Positions 12,009 through 25,098 of a stretch of 64,000 bases of DNA are shown piece after piece. The DNA lies in NCBI RefSeq assembly GCF_051106095.1, contig NC_135786.1, positions 143,694,001 to 143,758,000 of the forward strand, in the 5' to 3' direction. This stretch comes from Pogona vitticeps (taxonomy: Eukaryota; Chordata; Lepidosauria; Squamata; Agamidae). A model generated the notes under the pieces. That model searched no databases. It was not told the origin of the DNA and saw only the letters and a list, made by a program, of their open reading frames with translations. The translations under genes were made by a program, and so were the position numbers. How positions within the stretch are numbered: the first letter of the stretch is position 1; each line of letters starts with the position of its first letter.

Positions 12009-12102
12009 GTCCTAGAGTGGTCCATTGGTCCAGATAGGTGGGGTACAAATCAAACAAACAAACAAACAAACAAACAAACAAACAAACAAACAAACAAACA
12101 AA

Positions 12103-12161
<59 letters not shown>

Positions 12162-12162
12162 A
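12009..12162 (+). repeat. Retroelement 3' tail ending in (CAAA)n(TAAA)n
   Basis: 'gtccagataggtggggtaca' leads into a compound microsatellite, (CAAA)n from about 12051 then (TAAA)n to 12162. A 'ggcgggatataaat' tail plus TAAA repeats is the usual 3' end of several reptile LINE and SINE families. Reverse-strand relatives occur at 38757, 48090 and 61975. Confidence 0.6.
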
Positions 12163-12711
12163 TTGTGCACACAGAGTTGAACAACAGGATTTCAGCCAAA
12201 CTGAGATGGGATGGGGGGAACTAAGGTCAATAAATACAAATGGTGTGTTTTTTAACTTTTCTAATAAGGTAGTATGAAGTATTATGTTTTGAGGAGGTTT
12301 AAAAAAAGTTTAAACCTCTAGAACATGTGTCATGAAGAAATGTGATGAAATATGACATGGTCCTTAAAAAAGACTTCCTTAGCTTTCACTGGATCACACT
12401 TGCAACTATTTCAGCCCCACTCCCCATCCCCACCCCACTTTTGCTCCTCTCTGTGCAGCATCTGTCTTTCAGATGCTTCACTACTATTTCCTATCCATGC
12501 AGGAGGTTTCCACTACCTTCCTAAATCTAGAGATATCTCTTTGGGAGGGAAGAATGCCAGGACAGGATCAGCCAACATGTAGTCACAATCTTTGAGTCAG
12601 ATATTTCTATTCTCACAAATGTTTGCAATCTTGTCAAATTTGGAGTGGAAAGGATATTTCTATTTTTCAGTTGCTGCAGTGCTCTAAGACAGTGATATTA
12701 TTGTAGCAATT

Positions 12712-12721
12712 TCTCTCTCTC

Positions 12722-12786
<65 letters not shown>
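12712..12786. repeat. (TC)n microsatellite, about 75 bp
   Basis: A nearly pure TC run with one G interruption. The minus-strand open frame crossing it, rich in Arg-Glu repeats, is not a gene. Confidence 0.97.
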
Positions 12787-12788
<2 letters not shown>

Positions 12789-15700
12789 GTATAACATGCA
12801 TGGCATTATGTGTGCTCACAAGCATCACAACTTGGGGGAAATTATTTTTTGTACTATGGTTTCCAGAATCCCCTTGTTGGAACACAACTGTTGGAATCTG
12901 GGTTGGTGCAGGGCTTCTGGGAGTTGTCACCCAAAAAGTAACTTTTCCAAGCCTTTGAGTGAGTAGCAAAACTTTAGTGGAGGCCTTAGGTACCATTGCA
13001 GAGACACATCCGATTGTTTTGTAATGTACAGTGTTCAAGGTAGCCAAGCTGTCCTTTTGGAAGACAGAGATATAAGAACTTTCCAAAAGTCTGGAGTTTA
13101 ATGAAACAACGTAGAAGCCAGTCGCTGAAATCCTGTTCCATGCATTGTGCCAGGTAAAGCTAACAATGCTGCAGGGATTTTTCAAACATAAAAACTTTGC
13201 AATTCTCTCCCCTTGCTTGAATGTCCCAGGAATCCCCTCCATTATTGAGAAGCTATTAGGAGTTAATGGGGGTGGCGGCGGCTGTAATACCTGAAAATTG
13301 CTGCCATTTCCACCACCACCACCACCATCTTGCAGCTCACAGTGGTTTTCCAGAGATGGATAGGAGCCTCAGGAACTTTGGGAGAAAATTGGATTTTTTC
13401 CCCCTGCAAAAGCACTGAGGCTGATGACATCATTAACCATACATGGTATTTACGGAACAGAATTTCATCCAATGTATTGTGTTAAACAGAGAAACATTCA
13501 AAATAGTTGAGTCATCATACATTTAGAAAAACACAATTTTTCTACTTATTTTGGCGCAGAGGTTGATCTCCTATTTCACTGAGACAAGGAAGCAGCAAAT
13601 ATCCACATTCTGAATAGCATAACTGGGACCATCGATATCCTGTCATATTATTAAAGGATTTTACTGGAACACTTTCTTTCCTGTTAAGTTTCAATAACAA
13701 AGTCCATGATATTTTCTTATGGAAATAACAGGCATTGTTTTTCAATAGGATATTTCTTGTACTGTTAAAAAATTCCAACAACTTCAACTCGTGGGTTCTG
13801 CTTCTTTGTCTGAAGTCAAGACATATTTCCCAGTAAAGCAATTAACTTTTGAGGTCATAGCACAGAGAAACAGAAATTCTAGATGCTCTACACTTATTTC
13901 AAGAAAAGGGACTGGAATGACAGGAAACTTACCATTTTTTTGTTACTGATGTCAAGGGCAATACCCTCTACAGACACACATTAATTAAATATTCTGCTCT
14001 AACCATCTCATATGGACATGGGGTTTCCAATCTACTATCTGAGTAGAGTTTGAGATTTTTACCCTGATGACTATAATCCCTTATAGGTCACTTTCCAGAT
14101 TATGCAGGAGTAGAAACTTGAAACACTTTCCTGTGACTGCCTATTGCACTGGAAGCATTGTGTTTTTTAAGTGAATCAGTCATGTTTGTTCTGAATTAGT
14201 GAGGCCTTCCAATATGTAAAAGATCCAGCATACACTATTGACGTGACTATGCTTTAAACGTTCCCACTTAGAAAAGCTGATGAATGTTCTTCTCTTCTAC
14301 TTTCTTTGCAGTTGAGCATGGTTACTTTTGCTTTTGGCAATACAGTACCTTCTTAATTTATGTCTGACAAGGTAACTGTCATTAGTTTGAGGTCGCACTG
14401 TGTATAGGCATCGGCTTAGGGTAATTAGACATCATGGTTTCACCTCCTGTGGTTATTCTGTTTCTGTGATTTAGCTTTCTTCTTTTCCCTTAAAAATTAT
14501 TTCTTTAACAGGACCTGCTCTCTGTCTCTCTGTCTCTCTGTGGCCTTGGATAGGAATACTCACCATGAGTGAGTCAGGTGGACTCCTTTTGTGTGGCTGA
14601 CAACTGGTTTATTGATGCATGAGGACTCAGGTGCTGACGACATCTCTTGTAAGCAGGTATGGGAACAGTAACAGCCTGTCTGGTGTTCAGGTTCAAAACC
14701 AGTAGCTTTGTTATTTCCTGACAGCTTCATTCATGTGACACTAATATGGACCAAACGTTGGGGGGGGAAACCACCATAATGAATTATTGTAGTAAGGCTC
14801 ACTTGAAATACTATCCTGTTAGGGTGAAGAATTTTTAAATCCCAGTGTTGAACTGAGTGTGTTAAAGAATATGCTTAATGATCTCCAGCTATCTCAGTGG
14901 GACTTATAAGGGATTGTCTGTGACATAATTACTCATATGTAAACTGGGTTCTGTTTTTGAGAAAATACCATGTGTTACAATTATGGTACACAGTCTAGAG
15001 TCCCTCAGGTGACAACGCTCTTCTGTTTAGCTAGCATGGGCAGTGATCCAGGAGGACAGGCATTGGAGTCCCAAAATATCTGGAGTGCCTGGCTTTCTAT
15101 ATATGTCTTCCACATCTCCATAAATACAGTCACATATATCTTGTCCATCCTGTGAATGGATTGACACATTGAACATCCTTCAGTGGGTTGAACCAACATA
15201 AAGGCCAAGCAGCGATGGGTAGCTTAAAAGCAAGCTATTCCAGGAAACCACAATGTTCTACAAGCTAATATCCTTATTGCATCTCCCCCCCCCTTTTTTT
15301 CCCCCCTTCCATTTAGGGAGTGACTATTTAGTGCAGTATTATTGTATCCTGCCAGCTACTCTTTTCATTATCCTTAGCTCACTGTAAGGATAGATTTAGA
15401 CTTTAGATTTGGACGGTATCCTAAGGGGAAGCTGGTGGTGATATGAACTGGGCCTCCTGAAATCATATGTAAGGTCTCAAAGAAGGTTTAAGTGTGTGTG
15501 TTTTTTGTTTTTGTTTTTTTAGCAAGTTGATATCTTGGCTGATTATGCTAAGTAGAAAAGGATAACCCTATTCGGTTCCAAAAGGGCTTTAATGTTTAGA
15601 TTGGCTTTGACTGTGTGACTCACTATAAAGCCTTAATTTTACTACTACCGAGAAATAAAACAATATATTGGTAAAATAACTTGATTCAGTCTGTTTGTCT

Positions 15701-15819
15701 ATAAAACCAGAGAAACTCCTACAAATACATTTTCTTGAGCTATGATATCTCGATATAATGTTTTGTGTCACCGACTATTTAGTCTAATGCCTTAGAAACA
15801 GGGAGAGTGGAAGAGGGGA

Positions 15820-16440
15820 GTGAAAAGTGACATTGTATGGTGTTCCACATATCAGGGAAAAAGAAAGCTTGTGTGTGACCTGTATGCGGAATTGAAAGCT
15901 TTTGAAGCAAAACTAAACATTTTTGTGAAGCAAGTTAGTGAAGGTGACTTTTCAAACTTCTTACACTTCAATGAACTTAAATTTGAGAAGGACGAGAATT
16001 TCCAGTTCAATGTTGAAAGACACATCAAAGCACTGAATCTATTGCAGATGGAATTCCAGAACAGATTCACTGATTGCCATAAGCATAGAAAGGAAATAAG
16101 AATTTGAAGTAGCACCAGAAGATGCAAGTAACTTTTTTTCAGATGGAATTAATTGATTTGCAAGTCATTGATCATCTCAGGGATGTTTACAAAGAAAATA
16201 GTCCGTTAGATTTCTGTTCTGGTCTACCTGGTATATTTATTAACTTAAAGAAATTCACTGCAGGTATGTGCACATTCTTTGGCAAAACAATTCTTTTTCC
16301 AAGATGCAAATTGCGAAATACAAGTGTAGATTAAGACTTACAGATGAACATTTGCATGACATTTTAAGGGTGTACTGTCACAAACCTTGACTTGGATATT
16401 AATGCCTCAGCCAGCAGAAAACAACCACAAAAATCACACT
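15820..16440 (+). mobile_element. Decayed hAT transposase fragment (GTF2IRD2/ZBED-like)
   Basis: The open frame at 15820-16107 contains KLVCDLYAELKAFEAKLNIF and, later, LLQMEFQNRFTDCHKHRKEI. This resembles the central part of domesticated and free hAT transposases related to GTF2IRD2 and ZBED5. Further on, KMQIAKYKCRLRLTDEHLHD and then VTNLDLDINASASRKQPQ match the C-terminal hAT dimerisation region (typical FSxMKxxKSKxRSRLTDEHL). The second half is broken: a frameshift near 16370 separates RLTDEHLHDILR from VTNLDLDINA, and stops occur between 16107 and 16300. The N-terminal BED finger and terminal repeats were not found. It is a dead DNA transposon fragment. The assignment to hAT is by family knowledge, not database search. 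Confidence 0.7.
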
Positions 16441-19400
16441 CAATAGGTAAGCATGTGTACCTAGATAAAAGGATTCCACGGTAAAATATTTTTCCAAAAT
16501 GGATTGCATTCAAGTTAACATTACTTCATTGACCTCCGAATATTTACTTTTGATCTAAACCAGTAAGTTAATACTTTTGTGACATTTTGATTTAAGATGG
16601 GGCCCTCTTTTAGGCATTGGGGACTCTAATGCAGCTCCAATGTCCCAGAAAGTTTGGGACCCTGGCTCATATAGTGGGCCACAGCTTGAATTTTGTCTGC
16701 CCTAATTTGAAGAGAAGAAAGTATCAACCCACCCCCCCTATGGATTGCTATACCCATTAATCACTGTAATACAAGGAGGGATCTGGAGGGATCCAGTACT
16801 CCAGGACTGAGCCAGTACACCTGCAGCTGATACTTTTGCAAGAAATGAGAAACAGAACTTCTGAAGGAGGACTGCAGCTACATTGTTCACAAATTTGGGC
16901 TTGAAAGGCTCCACATACTATAGAACGTGAGGAACGTAAGGGGAGACTAAACATTTATCTCCCTTTTTCAGAGCTGCCACTAGAATCAACCTTAAATATT
17001 TAAGAATCTGAATGTAGGGCTACCAACTTCTAAATCTAGGATAAAATATAGTATTATTCCTTTTAAAAATAATATTTTAGGCTATACACCTTAAATAAAC
17101 CTCAGACTGCAAACTTTAAAAAATTCATGGAACTCAGTAGGACATATATTTGAGTAACAGCACATCAAACTGGGCTACAACTCTAGTATAAATACTGTAT
17201 AGCAAAATAGATTCTGTCGCTTTCTCTTCCCACTGCAGATATAAAGTGCTGTTAGGCAAGGGTAAAGACTTCAGTGTTCCTAGGTAGGGTAGAGCCAATG
17301 CAATAGAGGGCAGGGCTCCTCTGCCTTTAATAACTGCTGAAGAGAAAATTTAAGCAGCAAAATCCCTCTTCTGTACAACTATTAAATGTGGAAGAGCCTG
17401 GTCCTGTTTTGTTTATTGCCACCATATTCCTAAATGGGCTTAACTGTTCATGAAGACTGTGTCACCTTCAAATAGATTGTTCTAAAGGGGATATTTCATG
17501 GAGGCTACTGCAAAGAAGCAGTTCCCACACACACACAGACACACACACACCTCTTGCAAACTCCACTGTTTGGAGTGTGGATTTCAAAGGTTTAATAACT
17601 AGAATTGGATGGAAATGGATAAACGCTGGCGATTTGGACTGTAAATTAACTTCTGGAATTGGTCATACAATAATAGTTTCCTGGTATGGGGAAAAGACTT
17701 CCCAAAGCAAACATTCTCTTTGGAGTGAAACAACTTGTCAGCAAAAGATACTCATCTGTCAGTTTCTCAACAATGGTAAAACAAAGTAAGATCTCTTGAG
17801 AAATATACATGTCAAATTCTGGGTATAGCTGTTGCAGCTAAAGTGTTACTGGCTTGCAGTTTCTGATAGCCATCTTGGAGAAGTATGAGCCTTTCATTGC
17901 CCACAAAGTCTGACTGCCACTGGGCCTGTCCTCTTTGTTTTTTTTTTTTTTAAAAAAACCAACTTGGATAAGCAGTTCTTTCTAAATTAATACATAAGAT
18001 CCCCAAACTGACAGCGCTGTAAGTTAAGTTTCCTTACATTGTCTCAAGGAGCAGCCCAAAACATACACTTTGTCTATCAGTTTCCTAGCCAATATTTGCA
18101 GCTGTGCCTTTAACTATGGTTTGATCTTAAACTATCATATTAAGGGTTACCAAGTCTCATGGAGGCAGTTGATATCTCAGAGGACTGCTATTCTTCTTCA
18201 GGTCTCCAGGTACAGCAAGACGTTTCAGGGCAAAGAGCTCCAGAGGAATACAGTATTCCTTCCTGTCACTTCTGGCTTTTTGGCAGGATGTTCAGCCCAT
18301 GTGCCATTTGGAGCAAAGCATGGAGTGGAACATTGGTGTTGCAGCTCTTGATCTTTCTAAATTTACAGGCCCTAGCAGCAGCTCAAATAAGATGATGAGA
18401 TAAACAAAATTCCTGTATTTTTTACAGTTGTGTCCAAGAGGAAATAAAATCACATTAAAAGTTAGCTGACCTGCTAAAAATGTTCTCTCCTGCATATCTA
18501 CTTAAAAGGTAAAGGAACCTGGTCTTCTTTTTCATCTGGTCACAATAAGTGGAACATCTTTTTTTAAAAAGAGAGGGAAAGCCTTCTCCCCCCCCCCAAA
18601 AAAAAGAAAACCCTTTCATGTCCCACCTCCACAATGTCTGGTCCTAACATTTCAGGGAATCGGATGCAGCATATCTAATAATCCTAACTAGGATGCAATA
18701 GTAATGCTGTAAAATGTTTATTTGTGTAGACCCAACAGCTGCTAGAGGTAGGTGAGATATGAATTATTTCAGCCCTTTGACTGATATTTAAATGTGTGTT
18801 AATGAGTGAAACCAGGTAAGAATCCAGAGTGCCTTGAAATCTTTAGCCACTGAGGATTGAATTATAGTTGATCAGAAAACAAGATGGGTACGCCTCTAGC
18901 ATGTGTTCATTTGGCAGTTTGGCAACAGTTGATTCCACGTTAGTAGGAATTTTAAGGGCTAGTTCCACCTCAAGATATTAAAGGATAAGTCCCTCCCCCC
19001 CCCGAAATCAGTAAAATGTTACATCAAAACACCAGTGCTTTTTGTGATTCATTCTAATTGTCCTACCCATATTGTTTTAGAAGATTGTTTCATTCATTTC
19101 AATGGGACTTACTCTCAAGCAAGTGTGCCTAATATAGCAGCTATACAATTCTGTACTTGTGTATATAGAATCAAGTCCTAGTTAGTTGTGGGTTTGCTCC
19201 CCAAGATATGCTTATAGCATTACAGATTCAGTGTGTCATCATATCAGCAAAATACAGTACAGTATGTGGGAGGTGCTATACATTTGGGATGGGCTGATTC
19301 ACCTTTATTTATTTATTTAGACTGATACCATAATAAATGCATTGTTTGGGTGAGAAGTAGTTAACTGATGTAAAAAAGGAGTCAGCTTCCCTTACTTGGT

Positions 19401-19672
19401 GTTGTCTCTTTGTGAATGACATTGAGCACAAGAGGGTATCCTGTAGAGACGGTTTTGACTGCTACCTTTGGTTGTTGTCAACATTCAGGCTGGTCTTTGC
19501 TGTGTAAAGCTTGACATCCTTTTTCTTGTTGGCAATGCAGGCACAATGTTGCTCAGCAATATTGGCTATTTTTTGGTTGTTTTTTAATCATGGTTAGAGA
19601 AACACAATATCCCACATTCATAAACCAAATATATATTTTAAATAATTGAATCTTCTATTAACACCACTGATG

Positions 19673-19827
19673 AATGGACTAGGACTCTGGAAAATAGTGT
19701 TTGAATCCCTGCTTAGCCATGGAAAGTGACTGGGGAAGTGGAACTGATAAAACTACTCCTTAAATATCTCACTTATCTTGAAAAACCCTGCTAGGGTCAC
19801 AATAGGTTGGTTCCAATCTGACAGCAT

Positions 19828-19908
<81 letters not shown>
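19673..19908 (+). mobile_element. tRNA-derived SINE with (CAA)n tail
   Basis: 'tgtttgaatccctgcttagc' resembles a decayed B box. The 3' part 'ccctgctagggtcacaatag' leads into 'gacagcataca' and about 80 bp of CAA repeats (19828-19908). The same 3' sequence ends the SINE at 63764-63945. The poly-Gln open frame here is only the microsatellite being read through. Confidence 0.65.
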
Positions 19909-21808
19909 GGGATGCTCAAAGATTTCAGTTACTTTGTCTTTGAAAGTAAACTGTTGCAGGTGGAATGTGGAATTTAAAGTATTTCTTTTGAAACTGCTGT
20001 CTCCTGAAATAATAGCAAATGCACATGGCTAAAAGTGTGTATGTTTTAAAAAGGCACAAAAATACACCTGTCCACCATAAACACTTAAGTCAATTGGAAA
20101 ATTCTATAAAAGTGCACAGATTAAAAACATTAATTAAAATGTGTACATTAGGAAAAAATACATAGCAAAATATGCACGTATTTCTATGCAGAAAGCAAGA
20201 CAACTACAATGGATTGGAAGTAAATGCAGATGAGGTTCAGAGGAACACAACAAGATCAAAAAGACTGAGAGATTATCTATCCCTGTTTCAAAGAATGCAC
20301 TGTAAAATTTCAACATATATAGCAAGATATACTTTCTGCTGAGTTCACTGTGATCATCCAAGTAAACATTTCCAGTTTGTGATACAACTTATAAAAGGCT
20401 ATAACAGATTGCTTGCTGCCAAACCTATGTATGTTTACTTAGTAGTTTCAGTATATGCAACAGGACTTACTCTTATGTGTGCACAAATGTTTCAATCTAA
20501 CCATGGAATTCTATGGTTGCCGGAGACTGTACAATAGGATGTTTAATTTCAAAACATAGGAAAAAATAGGATCTGATCTCACAGTTCTTCTCCCTGGCTT
20601 TGTGGAAACTTTTGCAGCTCTTGTCCCTGGCAGAGAGGGCAGAAATTCATGCCAACCTTAAGTCTGGAAAAAAATAATTTCCTTCACATTGCTTGCAATA
20701 GGAGGGTTTCTTTTGTTTGTTTGTTTGGTTTGGTTTTGAGAAACACATATATCCATACCCTTCCTCTCTTCCAACCTGGTTGGATTATGCTGGTGGGATT
20801 TACAATCTGTTTGAGGTTTCAGTGGCAGAACGATGAAACCAAGAGGGAGGATTTTACTCTTTGTCATTTTGGAAAAAATGTCTAGCAATTTTGGGAGTTG
20901 TTAAACTTTGAATTAATGGATGTTCTTTAGCACTATTCTGGCAGGAGAATGATGGAAGTGATGACAGGGGCAGGGCTAGCCTAATATCTTCTCCTCTCAT
21001 GTTTCCTCAATGCAGACTATCAAATCCCTGAACATGTTTGGGTCACAGAATTCATGTCATCATGATATTTCAAAAGAATGAAAATTAAGTTAATGTCAGT
21101 TTAAACTGAAATAAACAAAAATGGAAGATAATTGAACTGGGGGGGGTAGAGAAGTAACTCATTGTGGCCTTCCAAAATATAATTGAGACAGATTTGCAAT
21201 AATCTTTGCCATGAAATAAAGACAACATAAAAGAACAAGATAGATTCATTTTCAATAATAATTTTACCAGTTTTTTTAGGTTTTACAAAATCAGCTATGA
21301 ATAATTTCAGCTCTACGCAGTATCTTCATACCTTCAGCACAGTAAGTGAAACAATATGGCATAAACTGCCAAAAACTTGCTCCTTCCAATATTATCTTTT
21401 CTTTGCCACTAGAACAATTTTGCATCTTCCATTGGTCTGAGCACTGTATATGATGCATAAAAACAGGCAAGAGAATAAAGATTTGGGAGGAGAAGGAGAT
21501 TTCTTCTTTGGTGTAAAATGTTATCTCTTTTCCTCAAATAAGACAATTCAGAGCAAACATGATAACACCATGTGGTTAAAGGAGAATGGCCAGAATGCTG
21601 CCAAATACAATGCACAGTGGTCCTCTGGGTGCACAGTTCAAACTTTCTGGAGTTTGTGCAAAGAGGTATCCAACACCTCTTCCAGAAGGAGAACACCTAC
21701 TATATCAAACAGGTGATAACTTGTGTGACTGCAAGCCAAGATATCCTGTGGAACAATGGCAGTGGAGCATTTTGCTTCACTAAAGTGCAAGGTCATGTGT
21801 GCCCTACA

Positions 21809-21943
21809 TCAGTAGTTCCCAGCCTTGGGTACCCTGATGTTCTTGGAGTGCAATTCCCAGAAGCTGTCACCATTAGCTGTGCTGGCAAGGGTTTCTGCGA
21901 GTTGCAGTCCAAGAATGTCTGATGATCCAAGGTGGGAACCACT
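21809..21943. mobile_element. hAT-type MITE, 135 bp
   Basis: A perfect 8-bp duplication GCCCTACA flanks it (21801-21808 and 21944-21951). Its ends are inverted repeats (TCAGTAGTTCCCA / AGTGGTTCCCACC), and its interior has the 'aattcccagaag' palindrome. It belongs to the same family as the element at 250-386. Confidence 0.85.
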
Positions 21944-22131
21944 GCCCTACATAATTGTTACTGGCTATTGCTTGCAGCAGTATTACAGACTGAGATTCAG
22001 TAATTTGCATTCAGATATTTTAAATGAACATCACAATGGCCTCCACATTAGGAAGCATCTTAAGACATTTTTAAGTTTTAAAGAAAATGTTCCATATTTG
22101 GAGTGAATTGCCATAATATATTTGTTAAGGC

Positions 22132-22249
22132 CAGAGCTTGAGAATATTACTTTTTAAACTATAGCTCCCAGAATCATCCAGTCAGCATAGTGAATGTGGT
22201 TGAAGGCTCCTTGGATCTGTAGCCCAAAAAGTAAGTTGGACACACTCTG
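22132..22249. mobile_element. hAT-like palindromic MITE, 118 bp
   Basis: The ends are CAGAGCTTGAGAATATTAC and the inverted CAGAGTGTGTCCAACTTAC. The flanks GTTAAGGC (22124-22131) and GTTAAAGC (22250-22257) match at 7 of 8 positions, consistent with an older hAT insertion. The interior contains 'agctcccagaat'. A more decayed relative lies at about 12830-12957. Confidence 0.7.
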
Positions 22250-22847
22250 GTTAAAGCCACTTCCTTCTTCGACAAATACAATCTGAATTTAGATTTAGTA
22301 ATTTTTAAGTTGCCAGTTCAGAATCTACTCAGCTCACATTCAAGATACGTCTTTGATCTTAAAGACTAGAACACGCTGTGGAGTACTTGCCCAGCAATGT
22401 ATAGGCCTTCCAGATTTTACCAGAAAGACACATGTATCATTGTGTGCTTGTCTGAATCAAGCCATAAAAGCCAAGTTCTTAAATCAGTTCAAAGCTAGAT
22501 ACCTTGCAGCCTGATCCTATTGATTTCAGTCTTCAGTTTTAGGTAGCACAATAATTTTGGTATCTAGAAACAAATGCTAAGTTATTTAGGCATCTGTTTC
22601 CTAAATTATCATGCATAACCTTGTTTGTCCTCTTCCAGACTCATAACAAGATGTAGTTCTTAAAATGTGAAGGATATCTCAGAAAAGTGCAGATATAGTT
22701 AAAGTACTTTACTGATGCAGAAACTCTATATAGAATTTTTTGTAGTCAAAGGAAAAATAAATATTTTTCTGCAGAGATAACCCATCTTTAGGGAATGCTT
22801 CTTAATAAAAAAGGACTGATCCCAAATCATGTAAATGTGTTAAACTA

Positions 22848-23013
22848 CCGTATTTTTCGCACCATAAGATGCACTTTTTTCCCACAAAACAGGGGGGTGG
22901 AAAGTCTGTGCGTCTTATGGAGCGAAGAAAACAGATTATATTTGCCTGTTTTCTTCTCCTAAAAAATTGGTGCGTCTTATGGAAAGGTGCGTCTTATGGA
23001 GCGAAAAATACGG
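22848..23013. mobile_element. MITE with 27-bp terminal inverted repeats
   Basis: The left end starts CCGTATTTTTCGCACCATAA and the right end, reversed, starts CCGTATTTTTCGCTCCATAA. They agree at about 25 of 27 positions, and the internal motif 'gcgtcttatgga' recurs. The element is 166 bp and has no coding capacity. I could not identify a clean target-site duplication, so its superfamily is open. Confidence 0.75.
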
Positions 23014-23923
23014 AAAAATACTTAACAGAAAAGATATAGAAAAAGAAATAACAGGGGTAAAGTCAGGACATATTTGTTCAGTGTAATAGACTTTAATTAA
23101 GTTAATTGACAAACTAAATAAAATGTTATTCTCGTGAAAGTGAGAAATGAATAATTCTAGCTAAATGCTTGTGCATTTCCTGCATTTTGCAATGGAGAAT
23201 TCCTCTCTCCTTTTTCATTCATATGACTAAAGTTCTGCAAATTTGGCCAATAGTACATATATTTTTAATAAATAGGTATGACCATAGTCTCACCATCTAG
23301 ATGACACAGGAATAAAACTTTCATATTAATGGAAAAGGTATTCAGTACCTTCATTTTTTTGCCTTTCAGGACAGGTCTTCTATGAACTTTTAATTTCATT
23401 CCACTTTAGATATATCCAGTGCATAAGCTCCTCTCATGCAACTTCTAAATTATTTGTATGTTTTTCCAAACACAAAAATGAAAGGCATATCTATATCCAA
23501 ATAGAAGTACAATATTAGATGAACATGCTCAGTTTGCTTAAAGCAGGCCATCTAATTAATCTTATTTAACGTCTGGAAAATTAGGGATGGCTTAGAACTT
23601 TGAAAATACACTTAAATCTATCAAAAATAGTTGTAATTTAAAATATTTGTCTCCACATTATTAAAGCTATAGGTAAATTATATATTTTATAAATGTCAAG
23701 TACAAATAGATAAAAAGTGGTAAATCATGGTATAAAAAGAAAGAGACCTTTTTTGAGAAAATGTATTTGCAATTCAACTGATCATATAAAAGCATAAATT
23801 AAAAAAAGATTCATATATTGTATGTGCTATGTTTTCACCATTCATTGCAATTACATTCCAGAATACTGTAAGAGAGTTCAGGGCACATCATCCTTGTGCA
23901 TGTAAGCACAGAGGATCTATCAT

Positions 23924-24246
23924 TTACACAGAAGTCACTCGCATAACAACCTCCCCAGAGCTGTTGTCATCTGATGAATCCTCTTGAGGTCTCATTCGAC
24001 TGAAGAGATGTAACAAAACATAACCACATTGAAATCTTGGTGATGTTAACTGTGTTGGATGAACTAAATTTCTGCTTCTAAATGCATTTAGTGGTAACCA
24101 CAAAGTCCTAGCTGTTGAGGATTCTCCTTGGTTGCTCTCTTCTAGGTCTGTAGCTTTGTCATAGTTTAGTACATCCCAGTGCAGATTGACAGCCCTCCAA
24201 CGCTTAAATACTCTGCAAACTGATGCACCTTCATGTACAATAAGTC
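23924..24246 (-). CDS. MARCHF11: MARCHF11 exon 4: C-terminal cytoplasmic tail
   Basis: The exon starts after a TTTCAG acceptor; its first two bases complete the glycine codon split from exon 3. It encodes residues 217-322 of the predicted protein, ending RVTSV and TAA (23924-23926). It begins with the end of the second membrane segment (GLIVHEG), then a conserved tail with [20 protein letters not shown]. Two sorting signals can be seen: a tyrosine motif YVLL (residues 291-294, YxxPhi type, bound by clathrin adaptors in the rat protein) and the final T-S-V, a class I PDZ-binding end. Ser/Asp-rich SSDDNSSGE sits between them. The frame is intact and very close to human MARCHF11 as I remember it. 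This exon and exons 2 and 3 are confirmed by matching splice phases. Confidence 0.96.
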
Positions 24247-24569
24247 CTGAAATTAAAAGGAAACAAATTATTCAAGTCCTTTATAGCAGTCTTGTTTGTA
24301 AATAAATACCACTGATATTGAATTGCTGGCTAGCACCACAGCACAGTTAATCCTTAAGTATCAATTTACAGGTTATTGTGTCCCACTTATATCAGTATAT
24401 TAAACTGATTCATATTCAACTATCTTATGTTAAATGGCTTATTAATCATACCATTAAAAAGAAAATATTATATCTTAAATTAGCATAGTGATTTCAGAGC
24501 ATTTTATGATAAGACAAATCACTGTATACAAGGTATTAGTATGAATGATTCTCTACTCAATATACATTA

Positions 24570-25098
24570 CAGTGGTGCCTCAACTTACAAATGTCCCTAC
24601 TTACGACCATTTCAGCCGCAAAATTTTGCTTCTACTTGTGACCGGAGCTTCCACTTACGAACAGAAAAAGGCAAGGAGAAAAGGTGGGAAATTCAAATTA
24701 CTAACTGTAGGTGGCAATGAGGCTGCTTCTTTGTAGCTTTTTTGCCCCAGCAGTTAGAGAGTGTTTGAGTTTGTTTGCTTTTGGGATTTTTCCCCATTTC
24801 CAATGTTCTTGCATGCTTCCCTTGCTTTGTTCTCTTTGCATTTCCAATCTGCTCCATTTGTTTCTGTGCATTTCCGACCTGGCCCGTTTGTTTTCTGTGC
24901 ATTCCCAATGGGTCTTGCACGCTTGATTGCTGAGTCTTGCAGTGATTTTTTTGGGGGGGTGGTGATTTTTTTCTTCAGCCGGAATGGATTAATTGCATTT
25001 CAATGCATTCCTATGGGAAATGGTGCTTCGACTTACGACCATTTCGAGTTACATCCATCTTCTGGAATGGGTTATGGTCGTATGTCAAGGCGCCCATG
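24570..25098. mobile_element. Mariner-type MITE, 529 bp, TA duplication
   Basis: It begins CAGTGGTGCCTCAACTTAC and ends 'gtatgtcaaggcgcccatg', the inverted counterpart, with TA on each side (24568-24569 and 25099-25100). Internal copies of 'cttacgaccat' occur near both ends. There is no transposase. It is related to 37270-37541 and 59937-60266. Confidence 0.75.

Larger units (their letters stand above)
9081..23923. other. Intergenic region between convergent FBXL7 and MARCHF11
   Basis: About 15 kb between the 3' ends of two convergent genes. It will include the MARCHF11 3' UTR at its right end, whose end I cannot place. It holds an LTR fossil with a hAT insertion (10450-11200), microsatellites, a decayed hAT transposase (15820-16440), SINEs and several MITEs, listed separately. 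Smaller pieces of a palindromic 24-60 bp motif family occur near 19088 and 20420. No host exon was recognised. Confidence 0.75.

Noticed and set aside
12667-13242. 191-residue minus-strand frame with an Arg-Glu run
   Set aside because: The run is a TC microsatellite read antisense; the rest shows no domain and overlaps a palindromic MITE relic.
19778-20032. Poly-glutamine open frame
   Set aside because: It is a CAA microsatellite at a SINE tail; the flanking residues resemble no protein.
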